A DNA stretch of 64,000 nt from Euglena gracilis (GCA_039621445.1 CP154955.1:55185341-55249340), one strand, 5' to 3'; shown: positions 52,910 through 61,713, numbered from the stretch's first letter. The notes: generated from the letters alone by a model not told the origin. Program-made: numbers and translations.

Positions 52910-54972
52910 ATCTCTACGAGATGGTTATCAGTGTCGCAACTGCCCTCACTGACGCGATTTACTCCGTCCCGACTCTGCGTCCGAGGTCCAACCGACACGG
53001 TGCCTGGGCGCTCCCGACGCCAGCCAGGGCTTCTTCAACTGCCTCATCTTTGTGCTGCTCACCCGCAAGATCCGCGCGCGGACCACCCCATTGCTTGGGG
53101 GTGGCCGACCGATGGTTTGGTTCAGGACCCCCGGGTGGTTAAAATGGTTTCAGAATATGCAGGGCGTTCAAAGGAGCGACTTGTGCTGTGCACTCCTCGT
53201 CCCGCCTTCCTTCGTCCGCTTCCAGAAGGGGGGAGGTCGTGCACAGCAAAAGTCCCTGCTTGCCTGCCTTTGTCCCAAAATTGCACAATATCTGTCCAAA
53301 TACCCCCCCCCCCTCGGGGTCCGACTTCGGCCGCCGAAATAATACCCCCCCCTGGTTTCGGGCCGAAGGCCCAGATTTTGACCTGAAAATGTAGGTAAAA
53401 ATCACAATATCTTACAACAAATTACGAAAAAGATCGATTTTTCTGGATCATCTGGCCTCCAAAAAAATCCTAAATTTCATGAGAAAGTACAAAAAATCAT
53501 CCCAAAGGGGGGTTTTGGCGCTATTTTTGCTCCTACGGAACCTCGAAAAATTTCGAAAATTTTTGGGAAATAATGCCCCCCCACCCCCCGAATAGTGCCC
53601 CCCCCCCCTCTGGGCCGGGACTTGGGCCGAAAAAATAATACCCCGGGGGGTATTATTTTGGGGGGTTTACTGCTTGTCGGCGAAATTCAATTTCGCGCCA
53701 TTCCGTGCGCGAAGGCCCACAGGCAGGCATGCATAGGCATGCACCACCAGGGACTGCATCTAACGGCATTTGGATGCCTTTGGGTGACGGCCACATCAGC
53801 TCAAAATTCAAAAAAGAAGTGCTCTGCATTTTTGACATTCTCGCGGAACTTTGACATGGGAGCAGTCAATTGCTTAAGCACTGGCCGACCACTTGTTCGG
53901 TGCTGAAGCCCAGCGCTGACGGTCCTGGAAGGAATGATCAAAATCCTATGGCCTTGTGCCGACAGCCCCCCCCCCCCTGGCAGGTAGTCCATAAGTAAGG
54001 GACAGATATTTGCTTTTTTTGTTAAGGACCCCAGTCAAGGACTGCTTTGTTGCCAATGGGTTGGCAACAGGAGTTTTCTTAAGCGAGAGGAGACCCCACC
54101 CCCCGGGGGGTCCAGCCAGCCAGCACCTTTTCTCCACAGCCAGCACCTCCAAGCCAGGCTGCAGGCCCCCCCTCCCAGGGGTATTCTGAAATAAAGTTCC
54201 GGCTGGACCGAAAAAGGGGCAAAAATGGCCATAAATGTCCTAATGGCATTTTGGGGGGGGGTGGTTTTTTGGGGTTCACCTCCAAATTTTGGCTGAAAAT
54301 GCCAAGACTGGATCTGGGCTTTTGGGGCATTTTTTGGGCCCTGTGTTCCAGCTCCCAGCCAGCCGGACCCCCCACCCCCCAGACCGCCCATCCCCTGGGG
54401 GGTGGGCAGCCAGCACCTTTTTTCCAGCCGGCACCTTTTTCCAGCCAGCCTGCAGGACCCCCCAGGGCCCTTAAGAAAACCCCTGGTTGGCAAAGGGCCG
54501 CACGAGAACTCGAACGGGGCCGAAAATCAAAGGTCGAAACGCATTATTTTTGATGTTTGGGCTGGTTTGGCGGCGGTCGAAGGAGGCTTGGAATCCATTT
54601 TTTCTCCCGATGTCGACCTCCTTTCGCCAAGAAGCTTCGAATGTTTATCCCTTTTTTCGGCGGATGTTTCGTTGCATGTCCTGGGAGAGCAGAGTTTTTT
54701 TTTAAATTTTTTCTTGATTCAATTTTTAATTTCTTCGTTTAATTCAAAGAAAATTAATTTAAGGATGGAATTTAATTTCAGATATTTTCTCAGCTTTTGG
54801 GGTTTTTACGTTGATGTCAGAAGGTGACCCTCCCCACTGGGGGTGGGGGGGGCTTGTAAGCAGTGGGATGGCGCGGGTACTGGCGGGCCTGTCCCTGCCG
54901 TGGCCTGCCCCGCACGGTGGAGAGCGCGAGCGGCTGGTGCGCAAGTCGACGTACTACACCGAAAACCTCTGA
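38203..54972 (+). CDS. Gene D: GPR157-like seven-transmembrane receptor
   Basis: Ten exons carry, in order, pieces collinear with the orphan receptor GPR157. TM1 is VVAYASSVLGAVGALFFIVS. The intracellular-loop-1/TM2 piece is LRTKSRQLLLFLSLA. TM3 is ASFFWTACIAVYVYLVV, and TM4 is CWLFHIICWGYPTTSLV. The second extracellular loop has DVPWCFLDP, whose Cys should pair with the TM3-top Cys in TSEATCTF. TM5 is CWLVTAVMYVLASW, TM6 is KLIPCAFLLLRVWDAA, and TM7 is SQGFFNCLIFVLLTRKIR. It would sit in the plasma or ciliary membrane and signal through G proteins, as the family does; the ligand is unknown. Related cAMP-receptor-like (Dicty_CAR) proteins are the alternative. D1-D2, D2-D3 and D4-D5 junctions are not phase-clean, perhaps because of homopolymer errors or missed splice sites. 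Confidence 0.78.
38337..38637. mobile_element. GGACCGCCCTG-family hAT-like element next to the D1 donor
   Basis: It starts CAGGGCGGTCCTCAAGGG and ends GGGGACCGCCCTA, 301 bases. Flanking octamers GCCGTTCA and GCGGTTCC agree at 6 of 8. The interior matches the family. Confidence 0.75.
40120..40360. repeat. Degenerate TGGCCAAAAA tandem repeat, block 1
   Basis: About twenty imperfect 10-12 base units of TGGCCAAAA/GTGGCCAAAAG. A second block of the same kind lies at 44735-45050. Both are followed by poly-C and GGTCGGAGACGAACATT. Confidence 0.8.
40569..40985. mobile_element. GGACCGCCCTG-family hAT-like element with exact 8-bp duplication, interrupted
   Basis: The octamer CTTCCTGC is present exactly at 40561-40568 and 40986-40993. 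The element begins CAGG, is interrupted by a smaller element (40573-40678) and its duplication, resumes at GCGGTCCATAAGGGACGGG and ends TTAAGGACCGCCCTG. Without the insertion it is about 303 bases, the size of other members. Confidence 0.9.
40573..40678. mobile_element. Small hAT-like element nested in the left end of another
   Basis: Inverted termini CAGGGTGTTGCTTAA and TTAAGCAACACCCTG are perfect over 15 bases in a 106-base element. Flanking octamers CTGCCAGG and CTGCTAGC agree at 6 of 8. Removing it rebuilds the host terminus. Confidence 0.85.
41310..41440. repeat. CAGTCAGTCACT interspersed family
   Basis: AAAACCAGTCAGCCACT, AACCCAGTCACGCACT and CAGAGTCAGCCATTTTGGCC repeat the family of 28020. 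Confidence 0.55.
41701..41763 (+). CDS. Gene D exon D2: loop 1 and start of TM2
   Basis: Acceptor GGGGCGCTGCCAG ends at 41700. The phase-0 frame HVGFEDLRTKSRQLLLFLSL then Ala matches the GPR157 loop-1/TM2 region closely. The Asp expected next is found at the start of D3's conserved part (DLGQ). The donor is unclear: no GT follows GCC at 41763 directly, and read-through would add a non-homologous Gly-rich tail. Confidence 0.7.
42159..42265 (+). CDS. Gene D exon D3: TM2 end and top of TM3
   Basis: AG at 42157-42158 and donor GTGTGT after 42265 bound the exon, which exits in phase 1, matching D4. The frame reads PSHTALSSDLGQAIRFLTLR, then LDWTSEATCTFQSLFG. The Cys is at the position of the conserved TM3 disulfide Cys. 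Confidence 0.65.
42266..43710 (+). other. Intron D3-D4
   Basis: No exon. Poly-G/C runs and a CACAC microsatellite (43495-43610) precede the D4 acceptor. Confidence 0.6.
43711..43820 (+). CDS. Gene D exon D4: TM3
   Basis: Acceptor CCTGCCGCCCGCAG ends at 43710 and two bases complete the phase-1 codon. The frame IWVATASFFWTACIAVYVYL, then VVKNPNRLFPAWGYRH, matches TM3 and loop 2 of GPR157 strongly. The 3' boundary is not resolved; a donor in phase 1 would be needed for D5. Confidence 0.75.
43904..44394. mobile_element. GGACCGCCCTG-family hAT-like element, exact 8-bp duplication
   Basis: The octamer CAAACAAT lies exactly at 43896-43903 and 44395-44402. The element starts CAGGGATAGG and ends TAAGGACCGCCCTG. 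A poly-C/G-capped fold-back sequence (44217-44382) is inserted near its right end. Confidence 0.9.
44217..44382. mobile_element. Small poly-C-capped fold-back element nested in a hAT-like element
   Basis: Inverted ends TACCCCC...GGGAAACTGTCA enclose two tandem copies of a 40-base unit (CAGGGTCCCCGGTACTGGCC). It interrupts the TTAAGGACCGCC terminus of the host. Confidence 0.7.
44426..45226. mobile_element. TA-flanked element with CCTCCCCCC...TTGTCCAAC termini
   Basis: Left CCTCCCCCCTTGTCCAAC and right, inverted, CCTCCCCCCCCCCTTGTCCAAC; TA flanks both ends. The interior holds the TGGCCAAAA degenerate repeat (44735-45050) and two copies of GGTCGGAGACGAACATT near the right end. Related sequence lies at 40480-40545. 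Confidence 0.65.
44735..45050. repeat. Degenerate TGGCCAAAAA tandem repeat, block 2
   Basis: More than twenty imperfect TGGCCAAAAATGGCCAAAAG units. Phase slippage leaves frames open on both strands, giving Lys/Trp/Pro- or Phe/Leu-rich artefact proteins. Confidence 0.85.
45227..46868 (+). other. Rest of intron D4-D5
   Basis: It contains an (AATAACCTGGCGGGG)-like dispersed motif at 45590-45860 (at least five copies) and an open minus-strand frame at 45994-46590 (198 residues) that shows no recognisable domain. Confidence 0.5.
46869..46934 (+). CDS. Gene D exon D5: TM4
   Basis: Acceptor GCCACACTCAG ends at 46868 and donor GTGACA follows 46934. The exon is phase 1 to phase 1. It reads APCCWLFHIICWGYPTTSLV, then Ala, matching the F-H-x-x-x-W-G-x-P core of GPR157 TM4. 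Confidence 0.75.
46935..48339 (+). other. Intron D5-D6
   Basis: No exon is supported. It contains TTTTGGGCCATTTTTGG-type low-complexity sequence from 47970 to 48125. Confidence 0.5.
48340..48417 (+). CDS. Gene D exon D6: second extracellular loop
   Basis: The frame AIDPTITRGSDVPWCFLDPR, then SNVAWR, aligns with the GPR157 loop containing W-C-x-x-D. The exit is phase 0 before GTGATG, and the 5' edge is uncertain: the CAG at 48366-48368 would enter in phase 2, whereas homology argues for an earlier start within the C/T-rich tract. Confidence 0.6.
48842..49145. repeat. CAGTCAGTCACT interspersed family plus inverted duplicate
   Basis: CCAGTCAGT-type motifs with poly-C/G, followed by the 156-base segment 49118-49273 that occurs inverted at 53733-53890. 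Confidence 0.65.
49118..49273. repeat. 156-bp segment duplicated in inverse at 53733-53890
   Basis: From GGTCGGCCAGTGCTTAAGC to GGTGGTGCATGCCTAT it is nearly identical to the reverse complement of 53733-53890; I count only a handful of differences. Confidence 0.9.
49837..49981 (+). CDS. Gene D exon D7: TM5
   Basis: The frame contains LPLVGCWLVTAVMYVLASWH and continues VTQGAHFIPHTADRNSPHE to GTGTGC, exiting in phase 0 as D8 requires. AG at 49835-49836 or 49856-49857 is the acceptor; both enter in phase 2, which does not match the D6 donor, so D6's end may be mis-set. Confidence 0.6.
49982..50577 (+). other. Intron D7-D8
   Basis: About 600 bases with a poly-G run. Nothing else is supported. 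Confidence 0.6.
50578..50715 (+). CDS. Gene D exon D8: TM6
   Basis: Acceptor CTCGCCTGCCGCACAG ends at 50577 and donor GTGATG follows 50715; it is phase 0 at both ends. LEMRELQTKFKLIPCAFLLL, then RVWDAAYHTYTALFHSVQP, matches the loop-3/TM6 region, including L-I-P and L-R-V-W. Confidence 0.8.
50716..52985 (+). other. Intron D8-D9
   Basis: 2.3 kb with no exon, ending in a (ATC)n microsatellite just before D9. A 174-residue minus-strand open frame (51471-51995) has no recognisable domain. Confidence 0.55.
52830..52909. repeat. (ATC)n microsatellite
   Basis: About 26 perfect or near-perfect ATC triplets. Poly-Asp, poly-Met or poly-Ile frames here are artefacts. Confidence 0.95.
52986..53100 (+). 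CDS. Gene D exon D9: TM7
   Basis: AG at 52984-52985 gives the phase-0 frame VQPTRCLGAPDASQGFFNCL, then IFVLLTRKIRART. It matches the TM7/C-tail start of GPR157 (F-Q-G-x-x-N-C-x-x-F-V-L-x-T-R). An in-frame TGA upstream limits the start. The donor is probably GTGGCC after 53100. Confidence 0.75.
53300..53665. repeat. Second copy of the 39395-39720 element end
   Basis: The order GAAATAATACCCCCC, TTTCGGGCC-AAGG, GACCTGAAAA, TAGGTAAAAATCACAAT, GATCGATTTTTCTG, GGGTTTTGGCGCTATTTT is shared with 39460-39720. The right edge ATTATTTTGGGGGGTTTA matches the inverted terminus of that element. Confidence 0.75.
53733..53890. repeat. Inverted copy of 49118-49273
   Basis: See the entry at 49118. It runs from ATAGGCATGCACCACC to GCACTGGCCGACC. 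Confidence 0.9.
53981..54705. mobile_element. GGACCGCCCTG-family element split by a hAT-like insertion
   Basis: It begins CAGGTAGTCCATAAG with the family poly-T and TTAAGGACC block. At GTTGGCAA it is interrupted by 54068-54485, then resumes with AGGGCCGCACGAGAACTCG, TTTGATGTTTGGGCTGG and GTCGACCTCC. The right terminus is lost. Confidence 0.75.
54068..54485. mobile_element. hAT-like element, exact 8-bp duplication
   Basis: The octamer GTTGGCAA lies at 54060-54067 and 54486-54493. Inverted termini CAGGAGTTTTCTTAAG and CTTAAGAAAACCCCTG match at 15 of 16. The interior has CCAGCCAGCACCTTTT repeats near both ends and no transposase. Confidence 0.92.
54864..54972 (+). CDS. Gene D terminal exon D10: cytoplasmic tail
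   Basis: Acceptor CTTGTAAGCAG ends at 54863. The frame reads GMARVLAGLSLPWPAPHGGE, then RERLVRKSTYYTENL and TGA at 54970-54972. A Ser/Thr/Tyr-rich basic tail suits a receptor C-terminus. Phase does not match D9, so one small exon may be missing or D9 ends elsewhere. Confidence 0.5.
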
Positions 54973-57900
54973 GCCGCTGCCCCCGTGGCACTTTCCGTGT
55001 GTGCGTGTGTTTGTGTGTGCGGCTGAGCCCTGTCATGAGCGGGGTTTTTTTTCAGGCTCGTCCATTTCTGGGGTGCACGTCGCACGTTGCCTGTGTCGGC
55101 CAGCTGTCCTTTGCTGTTGGGGGAGGCCAGTGGGTCGCCCGTCCTGCGCCATGGCGTAAGGTATGTCCGACCCCGGGGTGCCGGGGAGGTGACTTACTGG
55201 TTTTTGCTCCAGACCCAACCAGTCCCGGGGGGGGGGGTCACCAGGAATTGCTGAAAGTGACCACCTGGTGCCAAAGCCGACATAAACTATTGTGGGATTT
55301 TGGCCAAAATCTATTTATTTTCGGCCATTTTGGCCGAGTGGCGAAGTCCAGAATTAGAAATTCGGTGCTTTACATCCATTACGCAGAATGGCATGTATAC
55401 ACAGGGAAAAAAGGACGAATGATGGATCTTCACAAACCAATGAATGCACACATCAGAAGGAGAATAATATGCAAAACAAACCTCAATGCAAATTCGTGGG
55501 AATTGAACAAAGCCATCCCTGTGCAAAGTTTCCTTTGGCCGGGGGGGGGGACAGAAGCCCGGTGCAGAGGTTTCTGGACGCAGGGCAATTTGGGGTGCCA
55601 TTGTGCGTCCTAAAATGAGGGCTATGGACAATGCCATTGTTTACCGACCCCCGGGGTTCACTTTCTACACTTTTTAAACAGCAGTCAGTCACTTCAAAAA
55701 GCTATCACCCACTTCGTACGCCCCCCGGGGGGGGGGGTCGGTCACCCACCCCACCCCCCAGAGGGTCCAGCCAGCTCGCATTGTCTTTTTTTAGGCTGGA
55801 TTGGCAAAACCACACTGGACCCGCAGTTTGCACTGATTTTTGGTGCAACCCGCGGGTTTTCCCCCCCCGAAACGTGTCAAAATGGCCAAAAAAGGCCATT
55901 TGTGAGGGATTTCTGGTTTTTTTTTATTCCTGAAACCTTTGGCTGAAAATTTTCGAACCCAGCTGGATTTCGGCTTTTTTTTTCCCTGTGTTTGGGAACC
56001 GCCGAGGTCCAGCGTGGCAGCCGGTAGGACCCTCCCTGGACCTCCCCCCGCCCCCGAGGGGTCCAGCCAGCCCCTTTCCCCTGGGGTCCTTAAGAAATTC
56101 CTGATGTGAAGATCAGAGAAAGAGATAGGAAAAATATGTGCCGTGCAGTTTTTGCTGGTGCCTGTTTTCTCTACCTGCAGTGGAATTCAATATATTTCCC
56201 AGAGTGCGGGTCTGCCCTGCGAAAATCTGTGCAAAACCTCCCTCACTTTCTCTATAAGACCCTCCACTATACCGCAGACAGCCCACGTGCGCACACATTT
56301 CCCACATACCTGGAGGGGTGCTGTAGGGTGTCACACAGCAAACAAAGGGGTGCATCTGTCACCCAACCTCCTGAAAACCACCTGATGGTTTCAGTTGCCA
56401 CACAGGAAAGGTCGGTGGCAAGGCCAGGGTTTGTATTTTTGGGCAATTTTTTGTTTCTTGGAAGAGGAAACCCGGAGTTGGCGTCATTTCACGGAGGACA
56501 AAAAGCACCGAAGTTCTCCAGGTTTCAACCCAGAAAACAGTGGCACTCCACAAGCAGAGAGCCGGCATGTAACCCAGTTCAAAAACCTGAGTCTGAACCT
56601 GGGAATTCTAAAAACCAGCATTTGCACAGTTACGCAATCAGACCAGTCAAAGCTTAAGTGCAAGATCAGCCTAAGGGTATCTCGTCCTTTCATGGGTCAG
56701 AGCAAAGCTTACGCAGGAGGATCCATCAATGACCCATTGCATTTTTTAGGATCACCCCATGTTCTGTGTATTTCTGTTCTTTCTTTTTCCTCTCTGATTT
56801 TGTGACCCCCACTGCAAATATAAACCTGGTGCACATTCCGTGCGAAAGGCAAACCATGATCCAAAAAACCTATGCACTTTCAGTACATTTTTACCACTTG
56901 TTATTTGACACCATTGTTTGATCCATTTCAACGAACTTTTGTCCCTGCTTCAGAGGGGGGAGAGGGGTTTCATGGCATTAAAACCCACCCCCCAAATTGA
57001 AGTAACCCCTCCAAATTTGGGCAACCCCTCCAAATGTTAGCAACCCCTTCAAATTCCAGCAACCCTTGGGCCTGAACCGACCAACACCCAAATTTAAGCT
57101 GAAGTTCACTCAAAAAAGAAGAGGAAAATGCAGGAAAACCCGCAAGCTAAGCAATTAAGCAAGCCGAATTTAGAGGAAATTATCAAATCAGTTTGAGTTT
57201 GCAGCTTTTTGGGAGTTTTTAGGTTGTTGGATGCACCTTTTCTCTGAAAATAGCATCACCTCCAATTATTTGAAAAAAGAGAGACATTTTTTTTCCTGTT
57301 GACCGTTTGGGCTGAATTTAAGCAACCCCTCCCCACACCTCCAGCAACGGACCCTCCCCCTTACAAGGCGCAGGCCTTGTTTATGTAAAACACTCATTTC
57401 ACCCAAGTCACAAGTTTGCCACGCCCCTCCCCCAGTGCATGCAGCCTTTTGCAGTGCATGCATACGAGCTTTGCCATTTGTTCCTGTCAGACACTCCCTT
57501 CCCCTGGGTGCATTTAGATTGGTTTCTCTGCCCTCCACTGTGGGCATCAGCTTGTATCGGGTCCTGCTGAAGGATTTTTGAGGTGTAATTTTTTTGAAGG
57601 TTTGGGCTGCGTTGAAATTTCCTAGGGCCATGCCTTTTGGGACGGGAACCTCATTGAAAATTGCCCCTGAAAATTTTCACTTGACAAAACATTACCCCCG
57701 ACTTTGGATGTTCAAAGTTGACACCCCCAGAAATTGGTTGGGAAGGCTTGGAGAAGGCAGTAATTCTGATGCTGGTTTGTGGGGGGGGACAGAACTGCAA
57801 TTTTTTGCATTTTTTTTTTATTTAATTGTGTCAGAATTCGCATTTTGGCATTCTTTTTTGTATGTTTTTCCTCATGATGGTTTGATTTTTGTGCGAATTT

Positions 57901-59376
57901 TTTTCCAGTGGAAATTTCACCGAGAAAAATTACATATTTACCCCCCCTGTCCACAACACCCCCGCTCAATCACCTTGTCAATGGCCACATTCCCAGAATT
58001 TTGGCGTGTCTGCACAAGGGGGGGATGAAGCATTTTGGCCACGATTTTCCCATGAGGCCAAATTCCGTCAAATTTTTGTCCTTTCCAAATTTACAACCAA
58101 CGGAATTGTTTTCAGAATCAGCGTTCTATCCACCAAAATGCATATCAAAATATAGTTGTCAAATGTAAATTTTGCTGGAGAGGCCAGAAAAATTTCATTT
58201 CTTAGATTATTTTCAATGTCATTTCAATATTTTTATTATTTTCAGATTTAGTTTTTTTTTTGCGTCGTGTTTTTCAACAACATATAACCCCCCTGATACA
58301 AGTGCGGGGTCGCCACAAGCGCAGGGTGAAAGCGCACCCTGGTGCCGAAGGCAGCGGTCCCCTGCAAGCGCACCCCCCCCCCATTTTGATGAGGGTTTTT
58401 TAGGAGATCAACAAGGGTAGGGTCCAAACAGAAGCACACCCCGCTGGTAGAAGCGGCGGTCCGCTATAAGCGCGCTCACGCTCTGGGATGGGGAATCCTC
58501 ATTCCCCTCGTTCTTTGTTTTCCACCTCGAGTTCTCCCATGTCATTCACCAAAAAGGTTGCGCTAAAAGGTTGGTTTTCTGCCACACCCCAACAAATCAG
58601 AATGTGATTGTTGTTTGGTTTTGAGGCTTTGAAAGATATCTGCTGCTGCTTGCGCTTATCCAGGCCACAAAAGAACCCGTACCCATGCTCACCTTCCACC
58701 CTCTCCTTGCCAGCTGACTTTCCCCCATCCATCGTTTTTGCTTTGTTTTTGCTACTGTGGTCGCACTTTGACTGGTACCACACACCTATCCACATTTTGC
58801 GCGTTTCAGTCTCCCAAACAACATCCGCCACCCTCCATTTCCTCTCTCATCACCGCAGAGAATGTATTTCTTGAAAGTTGGAACCGTGTTTTTCGTTCAA
58901 AATTTGCATGATTTTAACGACGTTCCAAATGATGCATTTTTTAGACAAAAATTGCACCCAACGTGGATTTATGTTTTATCAGATGATGCCCCCCCACATG
59001 ATATCCCCCCAAAGTTTATGCCCCCCATTGACTGCTGCCCAACGAAATCACATTCATGGGGTGAACATTATTGTGGTTGGGGGGCTTTGTTCCAACCAAT
59101 TGCCAAAAAAAGGATTTTTTGGATCTTTCCGCCACCAGCAAGTTCCAAAGTGTCAAAAACCACTCAGCACCTGATTTTCTTTCAAATGACTGCCAACTAT
59201 TCTATTTTTGAGCTCCCTCTGCGCTTGCTGAGGCCACGCCACTCTCGTGGCGGTTAGTCGTTCATTTTGGCGTTTGGCCTGTTCCCGGCAGGCACTTATA
59301 ATCAGCGCAAGCTGACTCATTCAGATTCTTTTCTGAGGGATGGAACCACCAACGTTGACATGAAAAATGACCCGGA
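54973..59376. other. Intergenic region, no gene seen
   Basis: 4.4 kb with poly-C/G tracts, a CAGTCAGTCACT-family block at 55640-55755, and a TCCTTAAGAAATTCCTG hAT-like right end at about 56087-56102 without a matched left end. Open frames (for example 56106-56657 +) lack domain or splice support. Confidence 0.5.
55640..55755. repeat. CAGTCAGTCACT interspersed family
   Basis: AGCAGTCAGTCACTTC, CACCCACTTCG and poly-C/G with TCGGTCACCCACC, as in the other family copies. Confidence 0.55.
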
Positions 59377-60072
59377 ATGAAGTGGCCCATTCAGCCTATT
59401 GAAAGAGTAGAGAAAGTCGCACTCCCTCGGGCACACCGCAGAGTGAGGACGGGACACGGAGGCGACGCGCAAATGCCTTGTGAGGCATGCTTGCTGGTCG
59501 TGCTTTCATTGTCTAGTGTGGCGCGTTTGACTAGGGGCTCCAGCTCAGGTCCCGCCCGGAACGGCCACTTTGTCCAAACCCCCCAACCTGGCCCCGGCAA
59601 AATGGCCCATCAGCTAAGAAAGTTTCGCCTTATCCCCATTGCTCAGCACTGCACGGATGGGACCTGCTCCTCTGCGCCGGGTGTTTTTTGGGGCCGACAC
59701 CTCGGGATCCGCACTGCCCCCAAGTGGGGTCCTGTCTTCGTTGCCCTGTTGTTACTTGGTGTTTGTCCCTTCCTCCCCTCTCAGGCTACCTCGGGGGAGT
59801 GCGATTTTGCTGGGACCATTCGGGCTCCGCACTGCGAGATGGTGAGGTCCTGCTTTCCTTGCCGGCTGTTCTGTTTCTGGTGTGTTTGTGCGTGCGCGGG
59901 GGGTGCTTCTTACTGCTTTTTGTTGCCGGAGTTGGCTGATTCCTATTTCTGCCCTTCGACCTCAAGGAGAAAGAATTTTACTTCTACGACTCAAGTGGAC
60001 GAAAATTTTCGGAACTTCAACTTCCTGACGGAAGAATTCAACTTTCGAAGATCAACAACGAGACTTCCATGA
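59377..60072 (+). other. Open frame upstream of the DIRS fragment
   Basis: The 231-residue frame has no recognisable domain. It lies directly upstream of the retroelement ORF with only three bases between. It may be the 5' terminal/untranslated part of the element. AACTTC/GAATTC motifs repeat at 59975-60130. Confidence 0.3.
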
Positions 60073-60075
60073 AGA

Positions 60076-61713
60076 ATGAATTTCAAAGAACCCTTGAATT
60101 TCAAGAAGAACTTCAACGGACTTCCAAGAAGTCAACTGAAGCTGGGGAAGGTTGAGACACAACAGCAGCTGCAGCAGCTGGAGGGGCGGCAACAGCTCGT
60201 CAGTCCGTGGCCATCGCAACCCCCCCACCCCCCAACGCTTCAGATATTTCAAAACTCAAGGTTTCAGACTCCCCCACTAACAATGAATGCAATGGACCAT
60301 GGACAACTGTGGTCAGGAAGAGACGACAGAGGGGGACCACCATCACAGGTCCAACAGACTCCACCCCTTTTTCTCAGTTCCTCCCCTTTCAGGGGAAAAA
60401 GCAAAGGCTATGGCAGCCTCAATCCAAAGGATTCAAATCAAAGTCAAGGCTATGGCAGCCATCATTGGACAGGGCCTGGGGCCCAGAATCATGGCTATGG
60501 AAGCCATCATCCAAGAGGGCAGTGGGCCCAGGAGCAAGGCTATGGCAGCCTGTGTCCAAACCTGGGAAGCTCCCATGGGGGAAAGATATGTCCAACTTAC
60601 CCCACAGCTCCCTCAAACACAAACCCCTCAGGAGCTGCACATCCAGGCAAGCAACCCCCCCTTCAGGGGAAGGCCAATGGAGGCCATTATATGCAAGAGG
60701 CCAATGGGGGCCAGGGGAAGCATCGAAATATCAAGGCCAATGGAGGCCATTATATGCAAAAGGCCAATGGAGGCCAGGAGAAGCATCAAGATTTCAAGGC
60801 CAATGGAGGCCATTTCAATCAAAATCAAGTGGCCATTGGAGGCCAATGCATTCAAGATCACACCAGCCCTTGGGGGGGAGGCCCAAGATTGGCTACACAA
60901 GGGCCCCCCCAGAAGGTAATCAAGCCAAACCCCCCAGCTATATATGTACCTCCCCATTGCAGACACAGACTTTCCCCAATCTTTGAAAATCAGAGGGAAA
61001 GCCTGTCTTTGGGCAGCCCTATGGCAGGGCCAGAGGTGACCCCAGTGATGGGGCAGCCAGGCAGGACCCCAGTGATGGGGCAGCCAGGGGAAGGGACCCC
61101 AGTGATGGGGCCTGTGGACTCCCCAGACACATTACACCCAGGGGTGCCCCCATTCATGGCCCTGCAGGCCAGCATTCCCCATTGGGTCAAGGCAGGAGCC
61201 AGCACAGAGGTATTAAACCTGATAAGGGAAGGGGTCAGGGCAGATCTTCCCCTCCCCCCTCAGATGTCCTTAAAAACTCCCTTCAAAACTCCCCAAGAAA
61301 TAATGACTGCCCAAAAAATTCTGAGGGAATACAAATGTGCAGGGGCAACCAGGCAAATCACCCCAGAGGGAGCAAAACATTTTGTCCCCTATTTTATCAT
61401 TTCCAAACAGGAAGGGGGAAAGACAAAGGAAAGATTAATTTCAGATTGTCGACAGTTAAATCAACATTTCACCCCCCAGAAGTTCAGACTGGAACACATG
61501 GGAAACATTTTCCCATATCTCAGAAAGGGTTGGTTCTGTGGAAAAATAGATCTGAAAGATGCTTATTTCCATTTAAAGCTGCACAGCAGCCTGGAAAAGC
61601 ATGTCTGCATGCAAGTGGGGGGGGAAACGTGGCAATTTCAAGCTGCATGCTTTGGGTTAAGCAGCCTGCTACAAAAGTTTATGACTCTCATGAGAGTCTG
61701 GGAAAGGAAATGA
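60076..61713 (+). pseudogene. DIRS-type retrotransposon: Gag-like repeats plus truncated reverse transcriptase
   Basis: A 545-residue open frame. Residues about 110-260 are low-complexity repeats (GYGS; KANGGHYMQ; later TPVMGQPG), as in Gag-like regions. From about residue 452 it shows reverse-transcriptase motifs of the DIRS type: LISDCRQLNQ, then DLKDAYFHL (the first catalytic Asp motif) at about 492-500, and CFGLSS at about 525-530. It stops shortly after, before the second catalytic motif (normally Y-x-D-D), so it cannot be a working enzyme. The ATG-like start is uncertain (60076 is an ATG). It faces a minus-strand remnant further right. Confidence 0.8.
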
